Shown: positions 8,437 through 18,659 of the stretch, in pieces
Position numbering within the stretch: the first letter of the stretch is position 1
How the letters are laid out: the number at the start of each line of letters is the position of its first letter
Source of the DNA: an uncultured Porphyromonadaceae bacterium
GTDB taxonomy: Bacteria > Bacteroidota > Bacteroidia > Bacteroidales > Muribaculaceae
Length of the DNA stretch: 58,406 nucleotides
Assembly: GCA_947174235.1 (NCBI GenBank)
Contig: CAMWID010000010.1
Location: 1-58,406 of the forward strand
Reading direction: 5' to 3'
Translations under genes and position numbers: made by a program
The notes under the pieces: generated by a model
What the model saw: the letters and a program-made list of their open reading frames with translations, nothing else
The model's database searches: none
What the model was told of the DNA's origin: nothing

Positions 8437-10335
8437 ATGAGAAAATGGCGTATTGAAGATTCTGCTGAAATCTACAATATCAGTGGATGGGGGCTGAAAT
8501 ATTTCTCAATAAATGAGAAAGGACATGTGCAGGTGACCCCAAGAGAGGGCTGTGCACCTGTCGATTTAAAAGAGGTCATTGATGAGCTTCGCATACGCGA
8601 TGTATCTGCTCCCATGCTCTTGCGTTTTCCTGACATTCTGGACAACCGGATCCAGAAAATTTCTTCATGTTTCAAAAAAGCGGCGGAAGAATATAATTAT
8701 GAGGGACAGAATTATATTGTCTACCCTATAAAGGTAAATCAGATGTGTCAGGTGGTGGAAGAGATCGTAAGCCATGGCAATAAATATAACATCGGTCTTG
8801 AAGCCGGATCAAAACCTGAATTGCATGCTGTGCTTGCTGTCAACACACATTCCAACTCTCTGATTGTATGCAACGGGTATAAGGATGAAGATTATGTGGA
8901 GTTGGCTCTTCTCGCTCAAAAGATGGGAAGACGAATCTACCTTGTAGTTGAAAAACTTAATGAACTAAAACTCATTGCGGATGTAGCGAAGCGCCTTAAT
9001 ATCGTCCCCAATATTGGAATGAGAATCAAGCTTTCATCATCCGGAAGCGGTAAATGGGAAGAGTCTGGTGGCGATGTGAGCAAATTCGGACTAAATTCTT
9101 CTGAATTGCTTGATGCCCTGTCATTCTTGGAAAAGAATAATATGACTGAATCTCTCAAGCTTATACATTTCCACATAGGCAGTCAGATAACTAAAATCAG
9201 AAGGATAAAAAATGCCCTCCGTGAGGCTATGCAATTTTATGTGCAGCTTTCGAAAATGGGATTCTGCATAGAGTTTGTCGACATAGGTGGTGGTTTAGGT
9301 GTGGATTATGACGGTACACGTTCGTCATTTGGAGAGAATTCAATGAATTATTCCATTCAGGAATATGTCAACGATTCCGTTTCCGCACTTGTTGACGTAT
9401 GTGTAAAAAATGATTTGCGCCAACCGAATATTATTACCGAGAGCGGCAGGTCTCTTACAGCCCATCACTCAGTATTGATTATTGAGGTGTTGGAGACAAC
9501 CCAACTACCTATCTGGAACGACAATGAGGAGATTGACAATGACGCACATGAACTGGCAAAAGAGCTATATAACATATGGGATCGTATAAATCCGACTACT
9601 ATGTTTGAGGATTGGCATGATGCGTTGCAGATTCGTGAGGAAGCGCTTGATCTTTTCAGCCTCGGCTTATTGGACCTTCGGACGCGCGCACAGATCGAGA
9701 AACTATTCTGGTCTGTAGCAAGGGATGTCAATGATCTTACACGATCCATGAAGCATCCGCCGGAAGAACTTAAGAAAGTTGACAGGATGCTTCCTGAAAA
9801 ATATTTCTGTAATTTCTCTTTGTTTCAAAGTCTTCCGGATTCGTGGGCTATAGATCAGGTTTTTCCGATCATGCCTATTGCGCGTTTGGATGAAAAACCG
9901 TCAAGAAGATGTACGATCCAAGATATCACCTGTGATTCTGATGGAAAGATCAACAGGTTTGTATCTCCTCAGGGAATGTCTTATTCTTTGCCTGTTCATC
10001 CATTGAAACAAAACGACCATTATTATATCGGTGTGTTCCTTGTGGGCGCTTATCAGGAAATCCTTGGAGATCTGCATAATCTTTTCGGAGATACGAGTGC
10101 TGTACACATATCAGTAAATGACAAAGGATATGTCATTGAACAAATAATTGATGGAGAACCTGTGGCGGATGTACTTGATTATGTGGAATACAGTCCCAAA
10201 AAGCTCGTAAGAAATCTTGAGACATGGGTTTCTAAATCCATGAAACAGGGGATCATTACGCCGGAGGAAGGCAGACAATTCCTGAATAATTATAAATCAG
10301 GATTGTATGGAATAACTTATCTCGAGCGTGATTAA
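8437..10335 (+). CDS. speA: Biosynthetic arginine decarboxylase
   Basis: A 632-residue PLP enzyme converting arginine to agmatine, the first step of polyamine synthesis. The N-terminal alanine-racemase-like barrel has the PLP lysine K99 in YPIKVNQ, then GLEAGSKPEL, FHIGSQI and DIGGGLGVDYDG; the C-terminal beta domain has the ESGRSLTAHH motif. The size matches the SpeA family. A 128-base gap separates it from ssb, so it may have its own promoter; I could see only a near-match -7 box (CATATTTG at 8396-8403) without a good upstream box. Proximity to argR suggests arginine control, but no ARG box was identified. Confidence 0.93.
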   Translation: MRKWRIEDSAEIYNISGWGLKYFSINEKGHVQVTPREGCAPVDLKEVIDELRIRDVSAPMLLRFPDILDNRIQKISSCFKKAAEEYNYEGQNYIVYPIKVNQMCQVVEEIVSHGNKYNIGLEAGSKPELHAVLAVNTHSNSLIVCNGYKDEDYVELALLAQKMGRRIYLVVEKLNELKLIADVAKRLNIVPNIGMRIKLSSSGSGKWEESGGDVSKFGLNSSELLDALSFLEKNNMTESLKLIHFHIGSQITKIRRIKNALREAMQFYVQLSKMGFCIEFVDIGGGLGVDYDGTRSSFGENSMNYSIQEYVNDSVSALVDVCVKNDLRQPNIITESGRSLTAHHSVLIIEVLETTQLPIWNDNEEIDNDAHELAKELYNIWDRINPTTMFEDWHDALQIREEALDLFSLGLLDLRTRAQIEKLFWSVARDVNDLTRSMKHPPEELKKVDRMLPEKYFCNFSLFQSLPDSWAIDQVFPIMPIARLDEKPSRRCTIQDITCDSDGKINRFVSPQGMSYSLPVHPLKQNDHYYIGVFLVGAYQEILGDLHNLFGDTSAVHISVNDKGYVIEQIIDGEPVADVLDYVEYSPKKLVRNLETWVSKSMKQGIITPEEGRQFLNNYKSGLYGITYLERD

Positions 10336-10353
10336 TGTAAAATACAGATAAAG

Positions 10354-11130
10354 ATGAGATATTTTCTGAGACTGTCGTATAATGGAGAGAGTTTTCATGG
10401 ATGGCAGTCACAACCGAATGCTATGGGAGTACAGCAAAAAATCGAGGAGGCGTTGTCTGTGGTCACACGCCTCCCGGTTTCTATAGTCGGTGCAGGCAGG
10501 ACAGATGCCGGGGTTCACGCTCGGGAAATGTTTGCACATTTTGATTTACCCAAGCCTGTTGATGATAAAAGAAGATTGATTATCTCTCTAAATAGGTTGG
10601 TTGGTAGAAATATAGCTATAGATGATCTGATAGAAGTGGCAGAGGATGCACACGCTAGGTTTGATGCGGTTGAAAGAACATATAAATATTTCGTGACATT
10701 CAAAAAATCGGCTTTCTTATATCCATATGCATGGTATTCTCCCTCACGTCTGGATATTGACATGATGAATGAAGCCGCCTCAGAGTTGTTGCAGACTGAA
10801 GATTTTACGTCTTTTGCAAAATTGCATTCAGATGCCAAGACAAACATATGCGACGTGCGACATGCAAAATGGGATGTCGCGGATAACGACATTTCTAATG
10901 GTTTTTCAGGTTTGTTTGTAGATGGAATAGTATTTACTATATCAGCTGACCGTTTTTTAAGAAATATGGTCAGGGCTGTGGTAGGGACATTAGTGGAAGT
11001 TGGCAGAAAGAAAATTTCCGTGCAGGACTTTAAAGATATAATTTTACGAAGGGACAGATGCTCCGCCGGTATTTCCATGCCGGCGGAAGCATTATTCCTA
11101 TGGTCGGTCAAATACCCCTATATAATTTAA
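10354..11130 (+). CDS. truA: tRNA pseudouridine synthase A
   Basis: A 258-residue enzyme making pseudouridine at positions 38-40 of the tRNA anticodon arm. The catalytic Asp is D51 in AGAGRTDAGVHA; other family blocks are LSYNGESFHGWQ at the N-terminus and FLRNMVRAVVGTL near the C-terminus. Length and domain order are standard. It starts 18 bases after speA and continues the plus-strand run. Confidence 0.95.
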   Translation: MRYFLRLSYNGESFHGWQSQPNAMGVQQKIEEALSVVTRLPVSIVGAGRTDAGVHAREMFAHFDLPKPVDDKRRLIISLNRLVGRNIAIDDLIEVAEDAHARFDAVERTYKYFVTFKKSAFLYPYAWYSPSRLDIDMMNEAASELLQTEDFTSFAKLHSDAKTNICDVRHAKWDVADNDISNGFSGLFVDGIVFTISADRFLRNMVRAVVGTLVEVGRKKISVQDFKDIILRRDRCSAGISMPAEALFLWSVKYPYII

Positions 11131-11177
11131 TTATCTGTGTTTCTTCAAGTTTTATATCTATCTTAAATTGTTGGCAT

Positions 11178-12101
11178 ATGTTCAGTAATAAGGCGAAAGG
11201 TTTTTTGATAGGTGCTGTGGCTGCTGCGAGTTATGGCACAAATCCTCTTTTTGCCCTACCTCTTTATGAGGAAGGGATGAATCCGGATTCGGTATTGTTT
11301 TTCAGGTATCTGCTTGCAATCCCGATAATGGGATTGATGTTGCTTTTCCGTAGAGGGAAACACGAATTTAAAATCACACCAAGGCAGACGATGCAGCTAT
11401 TTCTGATGGGTATACTTTTGGCGTTTTCCTCTCTTTCCCTTTTCCTCAGTTATACTTATATGGAGGCAGGGATCGCATCGACGATGCTCTTTGTATATCC
11501 AATTATGGTAGCATTGATAATGTCAATTGGATTTAAAGAGAAATTTACCGTCAGCACAGGTCTGTGTATAGTTATGGCGCTTGTAGGGATAGGTCTTTTA
11601 TATAAAAATGCCGATGGCTCCACTGTCAGCCTTATGGGTACTGTGCTTGTGATGACATCTTCACTTACATATGCCATATACATTGTGGGTGTCAACCAGA
11701 CAAAATTACGAAGCATGCCTACATTAAAGGTGATATTTTACGTCTTGATGTTTGGAACAGTGGTCTTTTTATGTAGAATTATTTTTTCAGACACAATGGT
11801 GTTTCCCAAAGGAATCGTTGCATGGATAAATCTATTAGGACTCGCATTACTCCCTACTGCGGTATCCTTTTTATGTACAACATCTGCCATACAACTTATC
11901 GGACCCACCCCTACTGCCATTCTCGGTGCTCTCGAACCTCTTACAGCGGTAGTTATTGGAGTTGCTGTCTTTGGCGAGACTCTGACTCCAAGGATTGCCC
12001 TCGGGATAATCCTTATACTTCTTGCCGTATCAATAGTTGTGGCAGGAGGAAACTTTGCAAAACAACTTACCAATATCCGGAAACTTTTTCCACGAAAATA
12101 A
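11178..12101 (+). CDS. EamA/DMT-family transporter
   Basis: About 307 residues with roughly ten hydrophobic helices in two EamA repeats; the first begins KGFLIGAVAAASYGTNPLFA and the second contains a SLTYAIYIVGVNQTKL segment and GALEPLTAVVIGVAVFGETL, a hallmark of this family. DMT proteins export or import small metabolites; the substrate is unknown. I chose the ATG at 11178 because the longer open frame would overlap truA by 73 bases and begins with a non-membrane stretch unlike the family. Confidence 0.85.
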   Translation: MFSNKAKGFLIGAVAAASYGTNPLFALPLYEEGMNPDSVLFFRYLLAIPIMGLMLLFRRGKHEFKITPRQTMQLFLMGILLAFSSLSLFLSYTYMEAGIASTMLFVYPIMVALIMSIGFKEKFTVSTGLCIVMALVGIGLLYKNADGSTVSLMGTVLVMTSSLTYAIYIVGVNQTKLRSMPTLKVIFYVLMFGTVVFLCRIIFSDTMVFPKGIVAWINLLGLALLPTAVSFLCTTSAIQLIGPTPTAILGALEPLTAVVIGVAVFGETLTPRIALGIILILLAVSIVVAGGNFAKQLTNIRKLFPRK

Positions 12102-12110
12102 CATAACGAC

Positions 12111-14126
12111 ATGGATAAAGCCATAGCAAAATCACAGATAGAAGCACTTAGACAGGAGCTTCATCGTCATAATCATAATTATTATGTGTTGAATTCCCCT
12201 GAGATTTCTGATAAGGAATTTGACATGATGATGAAAGACCTTGAGAATCTTGAAAAAGATTTTCCCGAATTTTCGGATCCATTATCTCCAACCATGCGTG
12301 TAGGGTCAGATCTAACCAAAGGTTTTGAACATGTGGTGCATGTCCGCCCTATGATGTCTTTGTCAAATTCTTATTCCATTTCTGAGGTTGACGAATGGTT
12401 TGAACGTTTACGTAAATCCTTACGTGGGGAGCAGTTTTCCATCGTAGGTGAATTGAAATTTGACGGGACTTCGATATCAATTACTTATAAAAACGGAATG
12501 ATGGTGCGTGCCGTAACAAGGGGTGACGGTACGCAGGGTGATGATGTGACAGCGAATGTCAAAACCATCAGGAGCATTCCATTGCGTCTCCAACCGGGTG
12601 ATTGGCCTGACGAGTTTGAAATACGTGGTGAAATTCTTATGCCTTGGGATGTATTTGAAAAACTTAACGCTGAAAGGGCGTATAATGAAGAACCATTGTT
12701 TGCCAATCCCCGTAATGCCGCCTCAGGCACTTTGAAAATGCAAGATTCACGGGAAGTCGCACGTCGTCACCTTGACGCACGGTTCTACTACCTTATGAGT
12801 GACAACCTTCCGTATGATAATCATTATGAGAATATGGAGGCTGCCAGAAAATGGGGGTTCAAAGTTTCCCGAAATGTCTCCCTGCTGCATTCTCTTGAAG
12901 AAGTAAATGACTTTATAAATTATTGGGATGTCCACAGGAATGAACTTCCTGTGGCGACAGACGGACTTGTTTTCAAGATAAATTCATTACGCCAGCAGTT
13001 AAATCTCGGATTTACGGCAAAGTCTCCGCGTTGGGCTGTGGCATATAAATTTAATCCCGAGAATGCATGCACGCCCTTGCGTTTTGTATCGTTTGAAACC
13101 GGAAGAATGGGTATTGTCACCCCGGTAGCTAATCTTGAACCTGTCCTTCTTTCCGGAACTATTGTAAAGCGGGCATCTTTACATAATGATGACATCATAA
13201 AGGAACTTGACATACATGAGGGAGACTGGGTATATGTTGAGAAAGGTGGAGAGATCATTCCAAAAATCACAGGGGTGGAGTTATCAAAAAGAACAGCAGG
13301 ATCTCCATCGATACAATTTGTATCCAATTGTCCCGTGTGCGGTACGCCCCTTGTAAGAATATATGGAGATGCGGCATGGTGTTGTCCGAATCACTACGGT
13401 TGCCGTCCCCAGATTACAGGTAAGATTGAGCATTTCTGCGCCCGGCGGATGATGGATATTGACGGCATCGGTGAGGAAACCGCAGAATTGCTGTTCGATT
13501 GTGGACTTGTGGCGACTATAGCTGATCTATATGATCTTACTCAGGAAAAGCTTGAAACTTTGGAAAGGATTGGTGAAAAATCCGCCAAAAGAATAATTGA
13601 CGGTATCGAAGCGTCAAAGAGCGTATCTTTTGAAAGGGTTATATATGCCCTCTCCATCCCCAATGTGGGAGAGACAACTGCGAAAAGGTTGGCAAGATCT
13701 GTGAAATCGATGGACAACTTGTTGTCGCTTACTGAGCTGGAGTTGACAGAGATACAGGATGTCGGTCCTGTAATTGCAAAATGCATCTACGATTATTTCA
13801 GAGATCCGGTAAATGTAGACAATATCAAGAGACTGAGGGCGGCAGGGGTACAGATGCAGCTATCTCCTGAGAAAATGGAATCTGCCGGAAATGCTCTTGA
13901 AGGGAAAACGATTGTAATTTCAGGTACGTTTTCACATCATTCTCGGGATGAATATAAAGATATTATTGAACGGGAAGGTGCAAAAAATTCAGGAAGCATA
14001 TCTAAAAAGACAACGTTTGTGCTTGCCGGAGAAAATATGGGACCATCCAAATATGAAAAATGTCAGAAACTTGGAATCCCATTGGTTTCTGAGGAAGAAT
14101 TCCTTTCAATGATTGGTAAAGACTAA
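12111..14126 (+). CDS. ligA: NAD-dependent DNA ligase
   Basis: A 671-residue replicative ligase joining Okazaki fragments with NAD. The adenylated lysine is K116 in ELKFDGTS. The domains follow in order: Ia/adenylation, OB fold, a four-Cys zinc finger (CPVCGTPL through CCPNHYGC, about residues 409-430), helix-hairpin-helix repeats (DIDGIGEETAELL, LERIGEKSAKRI) and a C-terminal BRCT domain (LEGKTIVISGTFSHHSRDEY). Length is typical. It is nine bases after the EamA gene and ends the plus-strand run. Confidence 0.96.
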   Translation: MDKAIAKSQIEALRQELHRHNHNYYVLNSPEISDKEFDMMMKDLENLEKDFPEFSDPLSPTMRVGSDLTKGFEHVVHVRPMMSLSNSYSISEVDEWFERLRKSLRGEQFSIVGELKFDGTSISITYKNGMMVRAVTRGDGTQGDDVTANVKTIRSIPLRLQPGDWPDEFEIRGEILMPWDVFEKLNAERAYNEEPLFANPRNAASGTLKMQDSREVARRHLDARFYYLMSDNLPYDNHYENMEAARKWGFKVSRNVSLLHSLEEVNDFINYWDVHRNELPVATDGLVFKINSLRQQLNLGFTAKSPRWAVAYKFNPENACTPLRFVSFETGRMGIVTPVANLEPVLLSGTIVKRASLHNDDIIKELDIHEGDWVYVEKGGEIIPKITGVELSKRTAGSPSIQFVSNCPVCGTPLVRIYGDAAWCCPNHYGCRPQITGKIEHFCARRMMDIDGIGEETAELLFDCGLVATIADLYDLTQEKLETLERIGEKSAKRIIDGIEASKSVSFERVIYALSIPNVGETTAKRLARSVKSMDNLLSLTELELTEIQDVGPVIAKCIYDYFRDPVNVDNIKRLRAAGVQMQLSPEKMESAGNALEGKTIVISGTFSHHSRDEYKDIIEREGAKNSGSISKKTTFVLAGENMGPSKYEKCQKLGIPLVSEEEFLSMIGKD

Positions 14127-14144
14127 GAAATTGTTTAAATTTAT

Positions 14145-14272
14145 TTGTCGAAGGAATTGAGAGGATTTGACAGGCAGATTTTTGATATTTATAAAGGAGT
14201 CATGGGGTTCCATAATGACTGAATAAATATCATAAAGATGCCGTCAAAGACCTCATTGACAAGATAAAATAA
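14145..14272 (+). pseudogene. Possible relic of a short coding sequence after ligA
   Basis: The region between ligA and the terminator has a protein-like stretch in one frame (FDRQIFDIYKGVMGFHND, then stop) followed in another frame by NKYHKDAVKDLIDKIK and a stop. This pattern could be a small gene broken by a frameshift, but there is no ATG at the front and the pieces are very short. I do not recognise a family. It may equally be chance. Confidence 0.2.
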
Positions 14273-14301
14273 ATTTTAAACAGTTTATAAGCCCTCTATG
14301 T

Positions 14302-14351
14302 CATACAAAATTAGGGTACCCTTCTTTCCTGCGGTACCCTAATTTTGTATG
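14302..14351. terminator. Bidirectional terminator between ligA and sbcC
   Basis: A perfect 19-bp inverted repeat (14302-14320 with 14333-14351) around a 12-base loop. The inner arm is GGGTACC/GGTACCC and the outer arm is A-rich on the left and T-rich on the right, giving a U-tract in both directions. It sits three bases from the end of the convergent sbcC gene. Confidence 0.88.
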
Positions 14352-14354
14352 CTC

Positions 14355-17162
14355 TCAAGAATAATCCACAATTTTTATGCGGCTTAATGCGGGCGACTCC
14401 CTGTCAACTTGAATCTGCACAGGAATCCTTTCTTTCATTTCGGGAACATGGCTTATAAGCCCGACCTTTCTTCCGCCGATCTGATGTAATTTTTCCAGAG
14501 TATCCATTACATTCTCAAGATATTCCGGCGACAGAGATCCGAATCCTTCATCTATAAATAGTATGTCCGTAGGACTGCCTCCACTACGTAGGTTTGACAG
14601 GGCAAGCGCGAGGGAAAGCGAAGCCATGAAGCACTCCCCTCCTGAAAGTATACTTGCGGGCTGAGGATCGCTTGGATGATAAGTATCTTTTACCAATATG
14701 GCAAGCGAACCGGGATTACAAGTTAGTGTGTAACGGTCTGTGAAGTTTCGCATGTATACATTGGCATTCTCAAGAAGAGAACGTAAAATGAAACTCTGTG
14801 CTACATTCCGGAATTTTGCTCCATCAGTATCACCAAGGAGCTTATATAAACCCTCCCATTCTTCTTTTTCTTTTCTGGCTTCTTCCTCTTTTTTAATTTT
14901 CTTATCAAATTCAATTCTTGCCGTCATATCTGTTGCGAGTTGTTCTTTTATCTGTCCGATTTCTCTTTGCATTAAATTAAGATTCTGTTCAACAGATGCC
15001 ACGACTTCATTCAATGCCTCTTCGGATTCCTCTTCCGTGATCTCTGGTTTGTTATCTTCAAGATCTAAGAGTTGTACCGATAGATTTGCAAAAGCTCCCC
15101 TTTCTAAATTAATATTGTCATGTATTTTCTTATGATTCGCTTCAATCTCTTCAATGCTGCCCTTATCCATGTTGCAAAGAGTTTGCAGACGGTCTTCACT
15201 GATATGGCTGTTGTCATTCAGAAAATTACGTATGCTTATGGTGAGAGCGTGCATCCTTTCTTCATTAAATTTTTTATCTGTTTTCCATTCAGTCATTGCT
15301 GTTGATATTTTTATGAATTCCTCTTTGAGTGCCTCGAGATTATTCTTTGACTTGTCAAGTGACTTCTGCAAAGAAGAAACCTGTCTGTGTGTATTCTCAG
15401 CTTCTTTTTGGATTTTTCTTTTTTCAGAAATCTTGAGAGAAAGGTTTCTCCGGTCTTTATCCAGAATTTCAGATAGGTTAGTATGATCGGTTGTGCTATA
15501 TTCACATTTGGTTATTTGTGAATTGACAGCTTTTTGGCATAATGCTACAGCCTCAGATTGTTTTCGGATGCTGATTTCTATGTTTTCAAGAGATTTTTGG
15601 CTTTCTGCTTTTAATCGCTTAGTTGAAAAAATATCTGATCTCAATTTCAGAAGTGCGGATTCTGAATGCCTTTTACGTGTGCGTAATGTATCAAGCAGTG
15701 ACGAAAAGGCATCATCTGAAATTATTTTTTCAATTTTATTCCCACACACGGGGCAAATATCACCTTCTTTGACCGACATCCGAATTGCATTTACGGCATC
15801 TGAGGTGGCAAGTTCTATTTTTTCAAGATCGCCAGTGGCTTTAGTGAGTTCCGATTCTGCTGACTTCAATGGGGACTCAAGCGATTCTATTATTCTGTCG
15901 CATTCTTCAATTGTCTTGCGTTTTGTATCTGCTTCTGTTGTCAAATCTTTAAGGCGTGTGTTTGCGATCTCTGCATTTTTGATCATTCCGCATAATTCCC
16001 CTATTGATTGAAAACGGTTATTCAGTTGGAACAATTCCTCATTTATTGTTTTAAGATCAAAATACTCTGCCTTCAGAGCTATCTGATTAAGCTCATTTTG
16101 AATCTCATCCGTCTTCTTTTGTTGCATTAAAATGCTGTTTTGAGAAGAAGAGAGATTCTCTTGTAACCGTGAGTATAATTTCTCTTTTGTATTAATCAAA
16201 TTGATGCATTTTGTCCTTTCTTTATATAGCTGCCTTGCTTCTTCAGAGAGTTTGAAGTCTTTGAGTATCCCGCATTCATAAATAAACGAATCCGATTTAA
16301 ATACTGATTCCAACACTTCAATTTTCTTTTCCGTTGTAGCCTTGAGACGGGAAAGCCGATGTCTCTCTCTTATCCAGTTTAATTTCTTGGCTGTGTCGGA
16401 TTTCTCTTTTGACAGACGTTTGGATTCTTCTTCAATATGATGTATCCTGTTTTTTCTTGATTCGATCTCCTCTTTGTCGAAAAGTATGATATTTCTGACA
16501 TCTCGTTTGGCATCCTCCCATATACTTTTTTTTTCAAGATAGCGGTCTGCGATTTTCTTTCCTATAATCGAATATACTTCAGTTCCGGTAAGTCTTTCAA
16601 GTATCCCGGATTTCTCCCCTCTGTCACTCTTCAGAAATTTTGAGAACTCACCTTGCGCCAATAAAACTGTCCTGCAGAATTGGTCGTAGTCCAGTCCCGT
16701 CAGTTCCCGTATTTTATCAGTGATGATACGTTTGTTGGTTTCGGCATATTTCCCATCGATCGATGAAAGAGATCTGTTGGGTTTTTGCAGTCGTTTGTCC
16801 GGTTTCTTGTAATTCCTCTGGATATACCAGCATGCCTCATAATCCTTTCCGTCATTTCCTTCGAAAAGTAATTTCACATAACCTTCTCCCGTCCCTCTTC
16901 TGAGAAATTGAGAATTGTCGTTGAAATAATATTTGTCGTCTACATTTTGGACAAATCCGATTTCTTCTTTTGATACCGACGACATCCTTGGGGTCTTGTC
17001 ATATAGGGCGAGACATATGGCATCGAGTATCGTACTTTTCCCCGATCCAGTTTCACCGGATATGAGAAAAATAGAGGTGTCGCCTATCGTCCCTTCACTG
17101 AAGTTTATCTCGGCATCGGCGATAGAGGCGATATTATGTATTTTTAAATATTTAATTATCAT
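14355..17162 (-). CDS. sbcC: SbcC, nuclease-complex SMC-like ATPase
   Basis: A 935-residue ATPase of the SbcCD (Rad50/Mre11-like) complex, which cuts DNA hairpins and opens protein-blocked ends. The Walker A loop is GETGSGKST near residue 35. Long coiled coils flank a central zinc hook CPVC (C470, C473). The C-terminal half-ATPase has the LSGGECFMASLSLALALS signature and Walker B ILFIDEGFGSL. Length and symmetry are as expected. Its start is two bases after sbcD, so the two genes are one operon. Confidence 0.95.
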   Translation of the reverse strand: MIIKYLKIHNIASIADAEINFSEGTIGDTSIFLISGETGSGKSTILDAICLALYDKTPRMSSVSKEEIGFVQNVDDKYYFNDNSQFLRRGTGEGYVKLLFEGNDGKDYEACWYIQRNYKKPDKRLQKPNRSLSSIDGKYAETNKRIITDKIRELTGLDYDQFCRTVLLAQGEFSKFLKSDRGEKSGILERLTGTEVYSIIGKKIADRYLEKKSIWEDAKRDVRNIILFDKEEIESRKNRIHHIEEESKRLSKEKSDTAKKLNWIRERHRLSRLKATTEKKIEVLESVFKSDSFIYECGILKDFKLSEEARQLYKERTKCINLINTKEKLYSRLQENLSSSQNSILMQQKKTDEIQNELNQIALKAEYFDLKTINEELFQLNNRFQSIGELCGMIKNAEIANTRLKDLTTEADTKRKTIEECDRIIESLESPLKSAESELTKATGDLEKIELATSDAVNAIRMSVKEGDICPVCGNKIEKIISDDAFSSLLDTLRTRKRHSESALLKLRSDIFSTKRLKAESQKSLENIEISIRKQSEAVALCQKAVNSQITKCEYSTTDHTNLSEILDKDRRNLSLKISEKRKIQKEAENTHRQVSSLQKSLDKSKNNLEALKEEFIKISTAMTEWKTDKKFNEERMHALTISIRNFLNDNSHISEDRLQTLCNMDKGSIEEIEANHKKIHDNINLERGAFANLSVQLLDLEDNKPEITEEESEEALNEVVASVEQNLNLMQREIGQIKEQLATDMTARIEFDKKIKKEEEARKEKEEWEGLYKLLGDTDGAKFRNVAQSFILRSLLENANVYMRNFTDRYTLTCNPGSLAILVKDTYHPSDPQPASILSGGECFMASLSLALALSNLRSGGSPTDILFIDEGFGSLSPEYLENVMDTLEKLHQIGGRKVGLISHVPEMKERIPVQIQVDRESPALSRIKIVDYS

Positions 17163-17164
17163 GA

Positions 17165-18367
17165 CTATATAGATTTGTCGATTGCATATTCATTTTGAAG
17201 TTGAGAAATCATGGAAAGGTATCGTTCTATTTGAGAATCAGGCAGTGCGCATGCCCTGAAATAACGACAGGCAATATCATCTGGCTCCAGTTCTGAGAAC
17301 TGTGATATATTTAGGCTCATATTTCCCTTATCAAGTTTCGGATTATCAGGTCTTGTGAATTTAATGATGCAGAAGCGGCATGACTTGTCTTTTGTGGCTG
17401 ATGAGGCTTGCTCCATGCAGTCGGAGGGAAGATCCTCTTCTTGTTTTACATTCAATCTGATATATGAATTATCATCTGAAGGCAATTTTGCAAGTTGCTG
17501 TACAGCTTTTCTAAAATCTACCGGATTATCCGGGAATGTTTTCAGCTTTCTCAGCGGATAGATTTCGATATCCTCAACAACCGGAGGTTCCCCTTTCTTA
17601 ATCTCAACAACGGATACTGTATGTGGGTATTCTTCGTCAAATCCTATTGCCACCGGGGAGCCGGAGTATCGGATTTTTCCTGTTCTGTCCAGATTTTGTG
17701 CCCTGTGTATATGCCCGAGCGCAACATAATCAAAATTATGTCCGAATATTGATTGTTTCACACTGTTTATATTCCCAATTTCAGGTGTCCTATGACCTGT
17801 CATGTCACAATTTTCAACTGTAAGGTGTGCCATCAGAATGCATGGATTCGCTTCATCATTTACTCTGCAAACGTACTCGGATGCATTTCTAAAAAAGCAT
17901 TCTTCCTGTGCCCTCTCCTTTTCAGAGCTTTCATCATGCATATACGCCCGATTGATATAAGGAATCGCAAGCACTGAACCTTTATCCGGAATGGTAATCA
18001 TATTGTCGCTGAAATCATAATTCCCGTCATTCTTGCGGACATTGCCAATAACATGTATTCCTGTTTTTTTCCAAAGATTGCGGTTGACATCTATTCTTGA
18101 CGCGCTGTCATGATTTCCTGATGTTATTATTATGGTCATGTCCGGCACTGAATCATGGAGGTCAAGGATGAAGTCAGTGAACATTCTCATAGAAGATGCG
18201 GACGGAGAGGAAACGTCAAAAATGTCACCGCTGACCAGCAACGCGTCTGGTCTGTGAGTAATTGCGATATCTTTCAGTTGCCTGAAGAAATATAGATGTT
18301 CGTCTGTCCGGTCATAACTGTAGAGCGTCTGACCCAGATGCCAATCGGAAGTATGTATGAATTTCAT
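17165..18367 (-). CDS. sbcD: SbcD, nuclease-complex phosphoesterase
   Basis: A 400-residue Mre11-like calcineurin-fold nuclease. Metal-binding blocks are visible: TSDWHLGQ (residues 6-13), LLVSGDIFD (about 43-51), TSGNHDS (about 81-87), and ALGHIHRAQ further on. It pairs with SbcC, encoded two bases downstream. A canonical promoter lies 21 bases before its start codon, so sbcD is the first gene of the operon. Confidence 0.95.
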   Translation of the reverse strand: MKFIHTSDWHLGQTLYSYDRTDEHLYFFRQLKDIAITHRPDALLVSGDIFDVSSPSASSMRMFTDFILDLHDSVPDMTIIITSGNHDSASRIDVNRNLWKKTGIHVIGNVRKNDGNYDFSDNMITIPDKGSVLAIPYINRAYMHDESSEKERAQEECFFRNASEYVCRVNDEANPCILMAHLTVENCDMTGHRTPEIGNINSVKQSIFGHNFDYVALGHIHRAQNLDRTGKIRYSGSPVAIGFDEEYPHTVSVVEIKKGEPPVVEDIEIYPLRKLKTFPDNPVDFRKAVQQLAKLPSDDNSYIRLNVKQEEDLPSDCMEQASSATKDKSCRFCIIKFTRPDNPKLDKGNMSLNISQFSELEPDDIACRYFRACALPDSQIERYLSMISQLQNEYAIDKSI

Positions 18368-18387
18368 AAAGTTTTTTAATATTATCC

Positions 18388-18419
18388 CAAATATAGTAAT
18401 GATTTAAAAAGCTTGCAAA
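18388..18419 (-). promoter_or_regulatory. Canonical Bacteroidota promoter for sbcDC
   Basis: Read on the minus strand: TTTG (18416-18419), an exact 20-base spacer, then TATATTTG (18388-18395). Both boxes fit the Bacteroidota consensus perfectly. The start codon is about 20 bases downstream, giving a very short leader. Confidence 0.8.
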
Positions 18420-18659
18420 TTTATTGAAAATCTTTTTCACAGAAGCAAATTTCCGTTTTACCACTCATTTGTTTCCATGATTTATTAAAAGGTTATTTCG
18501 TATGGAACGCGCTCTTGGAATATGCCTGTTTTGTGTCGGTTTGGTATAATCATTAATATTATTTAATCAAAATAACTGTGCTGTTTGTTAACATAAAGTA
18601 CCGTTTCTATGGTCTCTGCAACCGTAGCAATCATAAGAATAAATTTAATTCCACATTTT

